Source of the DNA: Leishmania martiniquensis
Taxonomy: Eukaryota; Euglenozoa; Kinetoplastea; Trypanosomatida; Trypanosomatidae
Assembly: GCF_017916325.1 (NCBI RefSeq)
Contig: NC_090157.1
Coordinates: 437,001-501,000, forward strand
Reading direction: 5' to 3'
Length of the DNA: 64,000 nt
Part shown: one piece after another, positions 26,496-37,700 of the stretch
How the letters are laid out: every line of letters begins with the position of its first letter
How positions within the stretch are numbered: the stretch's first letter is position 1
Program-made: the position numbers and the translations under genes
Notes under the pieces: model-generated
Database searches by the model: none
Seen by the model: the letters and a program-made list of their open reading frames with translations, nothing else
Told to the model about the DNA's origin: nothing

Positions 26496-27227
26496 ATGGC
26501 TTGGTTTCGCTCCTCCGCCGCAGAGGCCGCCGGCACTGCCACTGCAGCAGAGCCCGTGGCCGCAGAGCAGCGTGAATCTCAGCAGCAGCGTCATGTGAAT
26601 TCCTCGGCGTCGTTGACGGAGACGGAGCAGCTTGACCTCCTCGTCGCCGGCGCCCGCCTCGACAACGCGGAAGCACAGGACATGGCCCGCTTCCTTGGAT
26701 CCAATAAGCGTCACACATACGCGGACGGCCTACTGGGTTGCGCCGTCTACACCCTCAGCGGACTGCAGCACATCCAAGGGCAAAGCAATGCCCTGACGCT
26801 ACTCACCATGTGGACGGTCGGAACGACGTTCTTGGTCGATGTGGCGGAGCGGAAGTACCTGCAAGAATCGCTCCAGGGAACGCTGCGCGCCGCGGAGGCA
26901 ACAAGCGAATGGGAGCAGTCACCACTCGACACGAGATCGGCATCCACGCCAGGACAAGCAGCAGCAGCACCGACAGCGCCCGCCACATCCTATGCCTTGC
27001 CATCAGGAATGACGAAGCTCGCAGGGCAAGATAGAGAGAAGCTCGCGGAGCAGCACCGCAAAGTGTTTCTGACGCAGGCAGTCGCATCGTGGGTGTGGAT
27101 GTTGGCCTCCTTCCAGCAGTTCAAGGTCCACAAGCGACTCAAGTGGTGCGGGTACAGCAGCTGGATGGGGCTCGGCTGCGCCGGGTACTACACAACGCGT
27201 CACCTCTACAACCTGCTGGTAAAGTAG
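26496..27227 (+). CDS. Small multi-span membrane protein, hypothetical
   Basis: The 243-residue protein is called from ATG 26496 (MAWFRSSAAEAAG). In-frame ATGs farther up lie in CA-repeat sequence and seem unlikely. An Ala/Gln/Glu-rich N-tail (1-60) precedes an ordered core with four hydrophobic segments: residues about 75-93 (YADGLLGCAVYTLSGLQHI), 98-114 (ALTLLTMWTVGTTFLVD), 190-208 (FLTQAVASWVWMLASFQQF) and 215-238 (CGYSSWMGLGCAGYYTTRHL). They are arranged as two hairpins joined by a polar linker of about 75 residues. Basic residues after the third segment (KVHKRLK) suggest a short loop. I do not recognise the family. An organelle membrane protein is the cautious reading; topology and location are unproven. 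Confidence 0.7.
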   Translation: MAWFRSSAAEAAGTATAAEPVAAEQRESQQQRHVNSSASLTETEQLDLLVAGARLDNAEAQDMARFLGSNKRHTYADGLLGCAVYTLSGLQHIQGQSNALTLLTMWTVGTTFLVDVAERKYLQESLQGTLRAAEATSEWEQSPLDTRSASTPGQAAAAPTAPATSYALPSGMTKLAGQDREKLAEQHRKVFLTQAVASWVWMLASFQQFKVHKRLKWCGYSSWMGLGCAGYYTTRHLYNLLVK

Positions 27228-28407
27228 GAGGAGAAGGGAGACTGCGGATGCGGATCCGCGCTGCCGCGCCGCGGTGCGGCACTCACGTACATGCTGGGAA
27301 GAGGTGGCAGGCCCTATTCCTGGTGCTGTGTTCACTAGGCCATTTCTCGTCAGGGTGTGTTGTAATCTCGTCACATTGGGATAGGGCGTGTGTCTGGCCT
27401 GTGATGGGCATGGCCGGTAAGCCCTCCACTCCCCTCCCCAACCGCTAAGGCATGCGTATAATGCATGCAATGGTAAAACAAAGGCGCTGATGCGACAGAG
27501 GTGCGGATGGTGAAGGGGGGGAGGGGTGCAACATACTGCTTCCTGTAAGCCCCTCATCGCGCCAGCATGCCTCTCTCTCCCATTGCCCTCTCCTCTCTCG
27601 CACTGCTCATCTCCCTCTGTGGTTGTGTGTGTGTGTATTTATATGAGCCTCGGTCGTGCTGCCGCGTTCGAAAGAGCTTTGCGACCCCCCGCCGAAACGA
27701 CGCGGAAAAGTCGTGCGCAGCGGAGTGGGGCCCTCGCGAGGGCAGTGAGACGATTCGACGCCGCACCCCTCTCTCGCCCTCCATCCCGTTCGCCTCACCG
27801 ACTCATTCACCTCCCTCTCCCCCTCCCTTGCTGCCCGGCCAGTGCTCCACAGCAACGCAGCCCATTGCTTCTCACAAAGCCCTATATCTTTACCCCCTCA
27901 CGCAAGCCACCGACTCACAATAGCGGCGCAACCTCCGCCAAGCACGTGCACACTCTCCCCCCGTCGCTTCTTCTCTCTCGTCCGCTGCATCATCCAGTTC
28001 CGGGGGCAGCTACTGTCGCCTGCGGGCGGTTTCGCTTTGCTCGTCGTTTCCCTCGACCTCCTCTGCTTTTTCGGGGCTTTGTGTGCGTGTGCGTGTGCGC
28101 GTGCGTCTCCACACTTGACCTATATCTTTGCAAGGAGCCACCGCCGCCTCCAGACTCAAGCCAGCGTGGACATAAGCACGCACACGCACAAAAAAAAGGA
28201 AATCGGCCGCCTTAGTAGCATCCGTCCCCCCGCCTCTGCCACTCTCTCCCTCCGCGCTCCTCCCCTCAGTCTCGGCCGAAAGTGTAAGCGGAAGCCGATC
28301 AGGGCAGACAGGCGAACACGCACACATAGCGCGTGAAACAGTGGCGTGCTCCCTTTCTCCCCCGTCCCCCCCCCCATTCCCAGACGACCTCTGCACAGCG
28401 TGCAGCG
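27228..28407. other. Spacer, no gene recognised
   Basis: The spacer holds an inverted GCATGC pair (about 27450-27469), a G-rich block near 27512-27526, a GT run (27624-27636), a GT/GC run at 28080-28105 and an A8 run at 28190-28198. The frame at 27526-28215 is serine/proline-rich low complexity and rejected. Confidence 0.65.
28349..28383 (+). promoter_or_regulatory. Candidate trans-splice acceptor for Sec14-like gene
   Basis: A very strong C/T tract including a C10 run ends in CCATTCCCAG, with AG at 28382-28383, 24 bases before the ATG at 28408. It is the cleanest acceptor-like site in the window. Confidence 0.45.
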
Positions 28408-30543
28408 ATGAGTGTCGAGCACCAGCGGCTCAAGAAGGTTCGCCGAGAGGCGGCTGTCTTAGCAGAGACGAAGCAGGCTCTCGGCTTCCCCGTCACCGCA
28501 GCCACATCTTCCTCGTTCTCCTCCTCTTCAGCGGCGGCGGTGGCAGCGCTGAAGTCGCCGGAGGAGGAGGCGGTCGCGCGAGATGTGTACGAGAGGTATG
28601 GGGTGTCGATGGCAGCTGTGAATGCGTACCTGTTGCGCTACCTGCGCTCGAAGCAGCTCAGCATTCAGGGCGCCGTGGCGAAGCTGCGCCGTCGTCGGGC
28701 TTTCGAGCAAACACTGCCGGCGATCAGTGTCACCCCCACCACCGTCGCGGCGCTGCGCTGCGGGGCCTTTCACTTGCTGGGCGACGATCTCGAGGGCCGG
28801 CCAGTGCTGTACTTCAACGCTGCTGCGTTCACCCTTCCCGCGCTGGAGGTCGGCGAGGCGCAGCGACTTTTCGTGATTCTCCTCGAGTTCATGCAGGCGC
28901 GATGCCTACTGAAGAACAACGCGGACGCGGCAGAGCTGATGAGGCGCCGCCAGCACCACACTGATGCCGCAGTGGCAACGCACAGCTCTCCGAACGGCGG
29001 GTGCGAAAGTAACGGAGGAGTCGCTCCCGCGGTGCCAGACGCAGAGAAGGAGGTCCTCGGTCACCTTCAACAATTCACGCTACTCGTCAATGAGGAAGGG
29101 GTGTCATGGGCAACGCACGCGACCTTCCTGCAGAACTGCAGTGCCTTCCTTAGCATGCTCCCCAAGTACTACCCGCTGATGCTCGGGGCCGTTCTGGTCC
29201 TCGAGGCCTCCTTCGAAATACGCGCCGCCATCAAGGCGTGTTTTGGAAGCACCTCGGAAGACGTGCGGGACTCGGTGCAGATGATCGAGAGAGCCGACCT
29301 GACGCGGTACGTGGACGCACGCCACATCCCGGTGGAGCTTGGCGGTCACAAGCAGGTCGTCGAAAGTGCAATGAACTTTTCTGAGGCGGTGCTGCGGCAC
29401 TGGTTCACGCTCACATCGCAAATGGAAGAGGAGTGCGTCCGTTGCGGCGGTGTCTGCGATTCCGCGGTGCCCACAACAGTCTCGGCAGTCGGCGCAGGCC
29501 CTGCTGGCGAAGCCGGAGCTACCAACGGCCAAAGAGATGGTGCGGGTGGTGTCAACACGCCGCACTCGCCGCCACGCCCGCTGTGCGTGCCACCACCACC
29601 CCTGGGCACGACGCAGAGGCGCATCTCCCACCAGCGGCACACAATCGAGCTTCAGCACCTTAGCAGTGGCACCGGTGGCGGTGCGAACGCAGGACCAGGC
29701 TCGCCAGCGCCACGGCCGCCAAACAAGCAAGGTGGCAGCTCCTTAGCGGCCCACCGCCGGCACCCCGGCATGTCCCCTGCCGCATCGGCGAGCGGCGCCG
29801 CCACCATAGGGACGCCGCGAGGCACGCAGACTAACCAAAAGGATATGACCGCCTCGATGGCGGGCGCGGGGGCGGAGCGCGCCGAGTACGCGACGGACGA
29901 CGGCGTCTGCTCGGCGCTCTCCGGCGCAGACGACCGCGAAAACGACGACGCGGAAAACGACGACGCAATCGCCGGCATGCACACGCCAACCAACTCCGTC
30001 GTCCCGACGTACCTGCTCCACACCGCCGCCTCCTCCTTGGCGGGTAGCCTGACAGCCGACGGTGAAGTCCCCCTAAACGTTTTTAGCGCCAGCCACTACC
30101 ACCACCACCGTCACCGTTTAGCCGCCTCGATGTATAGCGCAGCATCTGCGACGATGTCGCGCGAGGAGACGGCATACTCTTCAGACCACCCCGATGATGT
30201 GCTGGCGGCTCTGCGGCAAGAGCGTCAGCGGCGTCAGCGTGCAGAGCAGGCATTGCAGTTCCGGGACTTGGGTGTCGTGCTCGACATGCGAAACGCCTCC
30301 ACGATCGAGAGGGAGCTGGCCTCCATGCATCAAGACCTCAACGTGTTGGTGGCGGAAATCCTGGTTAAGGCAGAGGCGGCTAGAAAGCGGCAGAAGACGC
30401 CACCAACACTCAACCAGCTTCTGGATCTTACCCTCACCGCCTTCGAGAACGCCACACGCACAACGTCAAGGGTACCCGCCATGGCGCTGGCCGAGCCGGT
30501 GCAGCGCGAGGCCGTGAGCTCAAGCTGCTGCAGCTTCATGTAG
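28408..30543 (+). CDS. CRAL-TRIO (Sec14-like) domain protein with C-terminal CaaX-like box
   Basis: The 711-residue protein starts at the first ATG, shortly after an acceptor-like AG. A CRAL-TRIO N-helix region lies near residues 60-100 (AAVNAYLLRYLRSKQLSIQG). The lipid-binding lobe spans about 118-315: FHLLGDDLEGRPVLYFNAAA, FLSMLPKYYPLMLGAVLVLE, the helix AIKACFGSTSEDVRDSVQMI, and the closing TRYVDARHIPVELGGHK. Its core is interrupted by a polar insert of about 45 residues (170-215). Such domains carry phosphoinositides or other hydrophobic ligands between membranes. Residues 345-590 are low-complexity. A coiled coil follows at about 595-660 (LRQERQRRQRAEQALQFRDL). The protein ends SSSC707-C708-S-F-M711, so the last four residues form a CaaX-like box with Met at X (farnesyl type) and a second Cys for possible palmitoylation. 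The domain call is firm; ligand and lipidation are inferred. Confidence 0.85.
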   Translation: MSVEHQRLKKVRREAAVLAETKQALGFPVTAATSSSFSSSSAAAVAALKSPEEEAVARDVYERYGVSMAAVNAYLLRYLRSKQLSIQGAVAKLRRRRAFEQTLPAISVTPTTVAALRCGAFHLLGDDLEGRPVLYFNAAAFTLPALEVGEAQRLFVILLEFMQARCLLKNNADAAELMRRRQHHTDAAVATHSSPNGGCESNGGVAPAVPDAEKEVLGHLQQFTLLVNEEGVSWATHATFLQNCSAFLSMLPKYYPLMLGAVLVLEASFEIRAAIKACFGSTSEDVRDSVQMIERADLTRYVDARHIPVELGGHKQVVESAMNFSEAVLRHWFTLTSQMEEECVRCGGVCDSAVPTTVSAVGAGPAGEAGATNGQRDGAGGVNTPHSPPRPLCVPPPPLGTTQRRISHQRHTIELQHLSSGTGGGANAGPGSPAPRPPNKQGGSSLAAHRRHPGMSPAASASGAATIGTPRGTQTNQKDMTASMAGAGAERAEYATDDGVCSALSGADDRENDDAENDDAIAGMHTPTNSVVPTYLLHTAASSLAGSLTADGEVPLNVFSASHYHHHRHRLAASMYSAASATMSREETAYSSDHPDDVLAALRQERQRRQRAEQALQFRDLGVVLDMRNASTIERELASMHQDLNVLVAEILVKAEAARKRQKTPPTLNQLLDLTLTAFENATRTTSRVPAMALAEPVQREAVSSSCCSFM

Positions 30544-31776
30544 TCGTGCCCTAACTCGCACCGCACCCCTGTTTCTTGTTCCAGCAATCGGCCTTCCCTG
30601 AACACAAATGCAGGTTGCTGTCTCTGTGTGTGTGTGTCTGTGTGTCTGTTGGGCGGGGGGAGAGGTGACGATGCAGCTTCACTGCTCCTCCTTCCCTTCA
30701 GCACTCGCTAGCCTATCGCTTTCAGTTTGGTCCTTGTTCTCACGCACCGCATGGCTATCGTCGCGTTTGGCCATTCATGAGTAACTTGTTGCTATGATAT
30801 CTGCCATTGCGCGCGCCTCCTGGGGTTGGCGCCGGTTCAGCGGCGCACGCACGAGCGCAGGAGCTCACCTCGCCTCCACTGTGCGCTGTTCAATGGACAG
30901 ATATATACACACACGCACCTTCTGAGTTGACTGTGTCTCGCCCATTTCCACTGCTGCCAGCTTCCCTTACCCATCCCACCCTCCCCCCCCGCAATCACGA
31001 GCGCCATCGGGTCTTTGTGCACGGATTTCTGCGGCTACTCTGCGCATCGTCCTGCTTCTCTGCCCCCGGGTTACCCGAACTGCAGAAATGTGCACATATG
31101 CGTACGTTCTGTGCAGCGAGACAACACCCATTAAGCCCATCTCTCCCTTTCAATATGCACCGGGCTGCTGTGCACAGCTCGCTCGTTCTCTTAGCTGGGG
31201 GTGGGGGGAGGGGGAGGGGATCTCTCTGGGAAGGTTTCACACCCACCGACCCACCACCGCCATTTTGTTCGTCTGTGTGATGTGTGCCTCATTCAAGAGC
31301 CAAGCCTTTTTTCCCGCGTCTCTCCCTCCCGTAGCCCTCGCATCCGCGGCACTGCAGTCCGCAAGCACGCACCCGGCGCGCGCGTTCCGCCCTAACTGCG
31401 GGTACGGACCTCCTCCCGCCACAAGGCTCTCCCTACCTCCCTCCAAACCTCCTCCTCACACACACACATCGTGCCTCTCCCCTCCCCCTTGTTTGCCATT
31501 GATGATCAGTTGAGGCAAGCGGCAGTGCACGGTGGCTATGAGAACAGAACGGAAGTGCGTGCCTGCAGACGTGCCGCTGTACTGCGCACCTATATTTCAT
31601 GCGCCCGGGCCTCTGTGCCCCCTCTCCTCTATACGCAGCGAGCAGAGGCGTTAAAGAGAGGGGTGAGAGAGAGGGGGGCTCTAACGCTACGAGCGCAAGC
31701 GAGCATTCCAAGAAGAGTGAACTTGGCACACACACACACGGGTGGGAAGGGGGCACTGCACAGGGAGGCAAGCGGA
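30544..31776. other. Spacer, no gene recognised
   Basis: A GT run at about 30625-30650, a TATACACACACA element at 30902-30916, purine/GGGG blocks near 31199-31220 and pyrimidine tracts near 31425-31495 and 31618-31632 are present. The next gene's frame is open back to 31471 but has no ATG before 31777. Confidence 0.65.
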
Positions 31777-34700
31777 ATGGGATTTGATGCTCTTATCAAC
31801 ACCTTCTGCTGGACGTGCCTCGTCCTCCTCGGCCTGTGGGTCATTGCGGATGTGGTACAGGCACTGGAACTGCTCATATTGATGCGGGCATACAAACGCA
31901 ACGAAAAAAATGTGTTCGCCATACCTTTCGCGCAGCTCCTGACGCGGCTCTTTCACGAGTTGGCTGTGCCGCAGTTTTTGGCGTCTGAAGCGATCCAGCG
32001 AGGAGAACTGCCGCCAGCCGTAATGGCGAATGGCCGTCAGACGCCAGCAGCGGTACCCGTCGAGTACGTTGGCCCGGGCGCTACTCCACCCTCGCCTGGG
32101 ACGGTCGCGGTTACCAGCGCATTTTTGGCATCGCTGCCCCTATCGGCGTCTGACGAGGTCTTAGGTGAGCTGCCTACAGACATCCTCACCGGCAGCCTCA
32201 GAGGCGGCGCTGGCAAGGCAAAGAAAGAGGGGAGGCTCAACCGGGCTGGCAACGGCGTTGATCACGAAAAAGGGCAGCACCACCCGGGGCAGCAGCGACG
32301 TGGCACCGTGGCTGTGGTGACTGTGGAGCCCACACACGCAGCCGCTGACGGCTCTGCACTGACCCCCTCGCCTGACCCGGCGTGGTGGAAGCCTCGATTG
32401 CAAGGGCAATGCTTAGTGCTCGGTCTACATCTGCCACTTGAGCTGCTCCCTGCGACGCCCACGGCGACGCAGGCAAACGCCTGCAAGGAAGCCGACGCTT
32501 GCGGTGCAGTTAGCCGCAGTGGCACGGGCACTCCGCCTCGAAGTGGCAACGACTCCACAACACGTCAGCCGACCGTGAACCTTCAGCTCAGGCAGTATCA
32601 GCTCGTCCCTTCTGCAGCCGCGCCGTCGCTGGCCTTGCGCCAACACAGAATGATGGGCAGCGATGCAGGGCGGCAGGTGCGAGTAGCCATCGCACAGCAG
32701 CTCTCGGCGGCTCCGCTGCAGGTGTACACTCGCGCTAAACTCACGCGGGCACGGGTCAGAGCACTTCTCGCGCCGTCGCCGCTGACTCGCACGCCACCAC
32801 AGCACACAGACTTTGACGCGGTCAAGTCTGCCTATACACAGCACTGTCAGCGTCTTCTGGCAGCGGCGGTGGCGGAGCAGACGACCATGGCCCAGCGCAT
32901 GCGTCACGACCGCAAGTCGGGGAAGCGTGCGCAGCGAATCACCGCGCGGCTAATGCACTATCTTCAGTACGCATACATGGACAACGATGCAGCGGCAAAT
33001 GTCCACGAAGGGGTCACGCAGGACGGAGCTGGGGGCCGTGGCGGTGGTGGTGATGGCGCTAAGGCCGGCATTCCTCGGGCGACAGCCGGCATGCGAAAAG
33101 CTGCGACTACTCAGTGCGCCACCGCGGGCAGGACGGATTTCGCTCAGCGCAGCTGCGCGCCGTGGATACCGGTGATCATGAGCAGCGCTTGTAAGCACAA
33201 TGACGAGTACGGTTCAGTTGGGCGAGACGTGAGCTTGTCATCGTCAGCGCTGTTGGATCACAGCCTCTGCCACGCTGCGGCCCCTCTACCGCCTGCGCAG
33301 TCCGCCTTGCCTCAGCAGAGCTTCCTTCAGAGCCGCTCCTCATCTTCGCCCATACACTCACCGAAGGCAGTCGTTGTGCCGCCACAGCATCCGCCCACGC
33401 ACGAGTCGTGTCGCGGCAGCCGTAAACGGCGCAGAGGCGCAGAAGCGATGCCGGATGCCACAGACAGAGCCATCGAGGCTCTGGAAGGGCTACTGGAGCG
33501 AGTGCGGCTTGCGCAGGCGCTACGGCCGCGTTACAAATCGCTGATCTGCAGCGTCCGCTTCTCGGCTGAGCGATTTGTCGTACGCCGTGGCGCGACGGAG
33601 ACGCCGACGTGGACGCCGCTGCATACAGACGCTGCACCACATGCTGTCGTTAGAAGCATGGCTCGCGGGGTCAAGTCATCGTCGGCGACAGAAGGCCGTG
33701 GCGTGGCAACACGGGCATCGTGTGAGCCCTCCCCATCATCCACCTCTTCACTCTCTTCTCAGCAGCCTCATCTGCGTCGGTGGCACGGTAGCACGAAGAA
33801 GAGCAGCGCCGCTCCGGCGTGGTTGCGAGTGGCGACGAGGGATGCACCCGCATCAGCTTTTGAAGCGCAAGGCAGCCGGAGCAAGCTTCGTCACCTTCGG
33901 GGCTCAGCCAACGACCGCGACAGCCCCGGCAACCGCAGCGCTTGCGCGTCCGCACCGCTTTCATGGCCGATCTCGAGCAACCTCGTCGATGGCCAAGTAG
34001 CGGCAGACGCGCGCTGCTTCTCTCATGAATGTCGGCTCGCGTCAGCGGCGGCTGCACCGGCAGGAAGCTGCACTCATGACGAGAGCCCCAGCTACGCCCT
34101 CGATCGAGACCAAAGTGATCCGCTGCCGCCAGCGCAAACTCCTTCATCGCTTAGGCCGCACTCCGTCAACCTCGCCTTCGCACAACCACCTCTTCCCAAC
34201 GCCCTCAGCTCCGCTCCTGCGCATGCATCCGTCGAAATCGTGACGCCGCTTGCCTTGCCGCCGGCGAGTACCCCCAGCACCAGCGCTGCGAACGCCGCCA
34301 CAGAGTTCCTGCGTGAGAGTCACCTGCGCGAGAAGAACAAGCAATCCGGCATAGCAGCAGGAGTCGGCGACAGCTTCCATTCGGCAGCTGCACCACTTGC
34401 CGATTCCGCCGCTTCACGACAACTCCAAGAAGAACTGAGATCTCTGGCGAGCAGCAGCGAGGAAGCTCTGCAGAGCGCTGCCGCCGCCGTTGCAGCACCG
34501 TCTCCGCCGCGCATCTGCGCAAGCGCGCCTCCAGTGTCGCTGCAGCCGCGCTCGACAGACTTGCGTCTCGTCTACGTGATTGGAGCTGATCGTGCGACGC
34601 TGCTCCGCAGCCTCACGGTGGGCGCAACGCGTAGCTTCGCCGCAGGTGCGCAGAATGTGCTCTGCTTCTTCACTCGGAGAGACGAGCGACGCGCGCGACG

Positions 34701-37700
34701 GCGGTATATGGAGCAGCTTGACCGCCAGAACCGGGCTGAGTTGCAGTGCGCGGCGCGCTCCGACACGCTAGCAGGCGCCTCTCCACCACGCAGACAGCGC
34801 GGCAGCAACGCCGGCTCCATCGATTGCGTTTGCTCGAGCACCGTAACGCCGTTTTATAACCAGGCGGAGGAGAGGCGGGTAAGCACCGATGACGGAGCCC
34901 TTGGAGAGGTGCTCGGCAACGCCGGCGCGGTGCGCCAGCAGTCCTTCGTGAAGTCGAAGGCGATGGGCTTTGTCGACCTCGCTGGTGCCGACCGCTCGAC
35001 CCCAGCGGCAATGCCCACCAACAGTGCCTCCGCCACATTCACGATGTCGTCGGCACATCGGCGCGAGAGCTCTTCTTTCTCCACGCTTCACAGCCTCGAT
35101 AGCGGCGTTTGCTCGATACGAGAACCTCCACACGCACTTCACGCGGCGCCTCGTAGTGGAGGTGGCAGCCCGTCATGCCTCACCATCATCCCGTCGCCCT
35201 CGACAGTGCAGCTAGCTAAGGCCCCCGCTGAAGCCACTAGGCCGCCCCATCCAGCGGCCATCATTGCCAGCAGCTCCAAGGCTGGCGACAAAGAACTCAT
35301 TGACGTCAGTGCTGCTGCCATGGCCACGGCCACGAGCACGGGTGCTGGCAGTCATGTGCAGCCAGTGTGTGTCGCAATACCTCCTGCGGAGCCACCATTA
35401 CCAGCAGCAGCAGGTGCCCATAGGCATGTGGACGCCGCCGCTCTCGTGGCCGATCCTGTGGCGGGTGCGGCGCCGCCCTCTGTCGCCGCCAGCGCCTTTA
35501 CGATTTCTGTGGAACCCTCCGCTAAGAGAGGCAGAATGGCAACCAGGAAGGGCGCAGCAGCCTCTGCAGCGGACACTGCCGTCGTTTCGGAGCCAGTGCT
35601 GCCGCTGCCCAGCCCAGCTCTGCCGGTCTTCACAGACTCTGTGTCGGCTCACGACGTTCGGCAGTACCTCTCGGCCGTTGGCGTGACTCTGCCAGAGCAA
35701 GTGTACCTCCTACTTGATGCGGGTGCCTTGGTGATGCAGCGGAGTCTCGCCCCCACGCAGCACTCACGAACAGAATCCTCTGTGCGCAATACTGGCAGCG
35801 ACACACCAGCCGTGACGATTCCACGGACCGTAGGGGGTGCTGCGAAGCACAACTGCGCATCGCCGTTTGCCTCTGCCGCTGCGGCGCTATGCCGGGGTGC
35901 CACTCGCGTTCTGGAGGGACAAGTCGAGGTGGCGGAACTGTCCCTTGATGTACTGAGTCGTCAGATCTCGCCCTTCCTGTCACTGGTGCCCCCACCGCTG
36001 CGCGTCGGCAGCAGCCATGAGGCTGACTATGATGGTGCATCTGTATCGCACTCTCGCAGCACCGTAGCGTCTGACGACAACGACGACAACGACGGCAAGG
36101 TCGTTGTCCCGCTGGACGCGGCAGCCGCGAAGCGTCCAGGTAAAGCATCGCTCTCACCCCGCTCGCATTCGCGGCAACGGCATCGGCGGGACTCAGGGTC
36201 AAAGGATCACGGGCTCTCAAGCGCCTGCGCTTCTCACGAGCAGCGGCACCGTGAGCATGAGCGACGTCTCAAGCGCAGCCTTGCCCGTTGGAAGAGGCAC
36301 ATTCAGCGCCGGCAGGCAGCAGCTATCAAGGCGGGCAGCATCCCCGTCGCTGTCGGCGCGCTTTTCTTCACAGCACCACCGGCACTGCCCGCAGAGCTGG
36401 TGCAGCAGCAGCAGCGATCGCTTGCGCAGTTGGACGGAAGTGAACCAGCGCGGCTCTTGGTCCCGGAATGGGCGCTGAGCGGGTCCGAGGTGGTTGAACG
36501 GGCCCCTGTTGCCCTCGAGGAAGCACGACGGGAGGGGCTGCATGCGTCGGGACTATCCCCTCACGGACGGAAACCACCCCCGCCAAGGATCTGCATGACG
36601 CTCATCTACACCGCTACCGCCGAGCAGGTGGCGCAGGCGGTGATGCGGGCTGCAGAGGTTGCTGCGGCGGCGGCAGCGGCAGCGCTTACCGACAAGAGCG
36701 CTGCGTATGACGCAGTCGATCCACCGCACCCCCGAAATATGGCGGTGGCTCACCCTCGAGGAACGAGGTTCCCGGCGGTCGCCGCAGCGCCTGGGAGGGA
36801 GAGGCGCAGCAGCTGTGCCAGCTACGAGCTCGTAAGCAGCAACGCTGACAGTGGAGGGCACCCGTCAACGCCACGGCAGCGGCGGCGGCGGCGCTCAACG
36901 GTCGTCATGGAGAGAAGCACAAGGGGCCGTCGAGAGCCATCGTCGACGAGCACGGCACTCCCCAGCAACGAGAACAGTCTGTACTACTCCTTTTTTTCTG
37001 AAAGCCTCACGCCGCAGCCGTCGAGGAGTGGGAGGGACTTCGTCAGCGGCGAGCATCATCACCCAAGGTGCCAATCCTCGGATGCCCCACCAACGCAGGA
37101 TCACCACCCCGCGTCGCCGCTGAACAGCTGCTCCGAAACCGCGGCCTTCTCCGAGGAAGACAGGATGGAGGGGACTGGCGATGTCGAAGACGGTGGCACG
37201 GCGGCATCAGATGCGGTGTCGGCGGACTCGGCTCTGATGCGTGTGCATGGCAGGTCGCCGTCTTTTCTTTTGTTCACCGAGTCCTCTGAAAGCACTCACG
37301 ATGGCCGTGAGGGTAGCAGCGGCATCGGAGGAAGTACAGCAGAAGCGGGAGGCAGATGGGGCGTCTGTGGCAGAGGTGCCGCCGGCGCTGGTGTCGTGCG
37401 CACTGCTACGCTTGCGTACGCTGAAGACTTGGAGCGGAGCAGCAGCACGACTGCGCACTTCGCTCGCACCAAAAGCGCTGGCGATACTGTTGCGTGGGCG
37501 GGATCACCGCCGTCCTCTACGGGTGACGTACGCGTGGGTAAAGCGCTCTCGAAGAGCGTTTGCGTGGAGTTGGCCGAGGCCGGACGATGCGAAGGCGACG
37601 ACGTCGGTGCAGCAGACGAGGTGATAAAAGTGCTGCGCGACTCGGCGTGCTTCCCAGAAGGGGTACCAGTCGGCGTCTCCCTCGCTTACGTGCGCATCGG

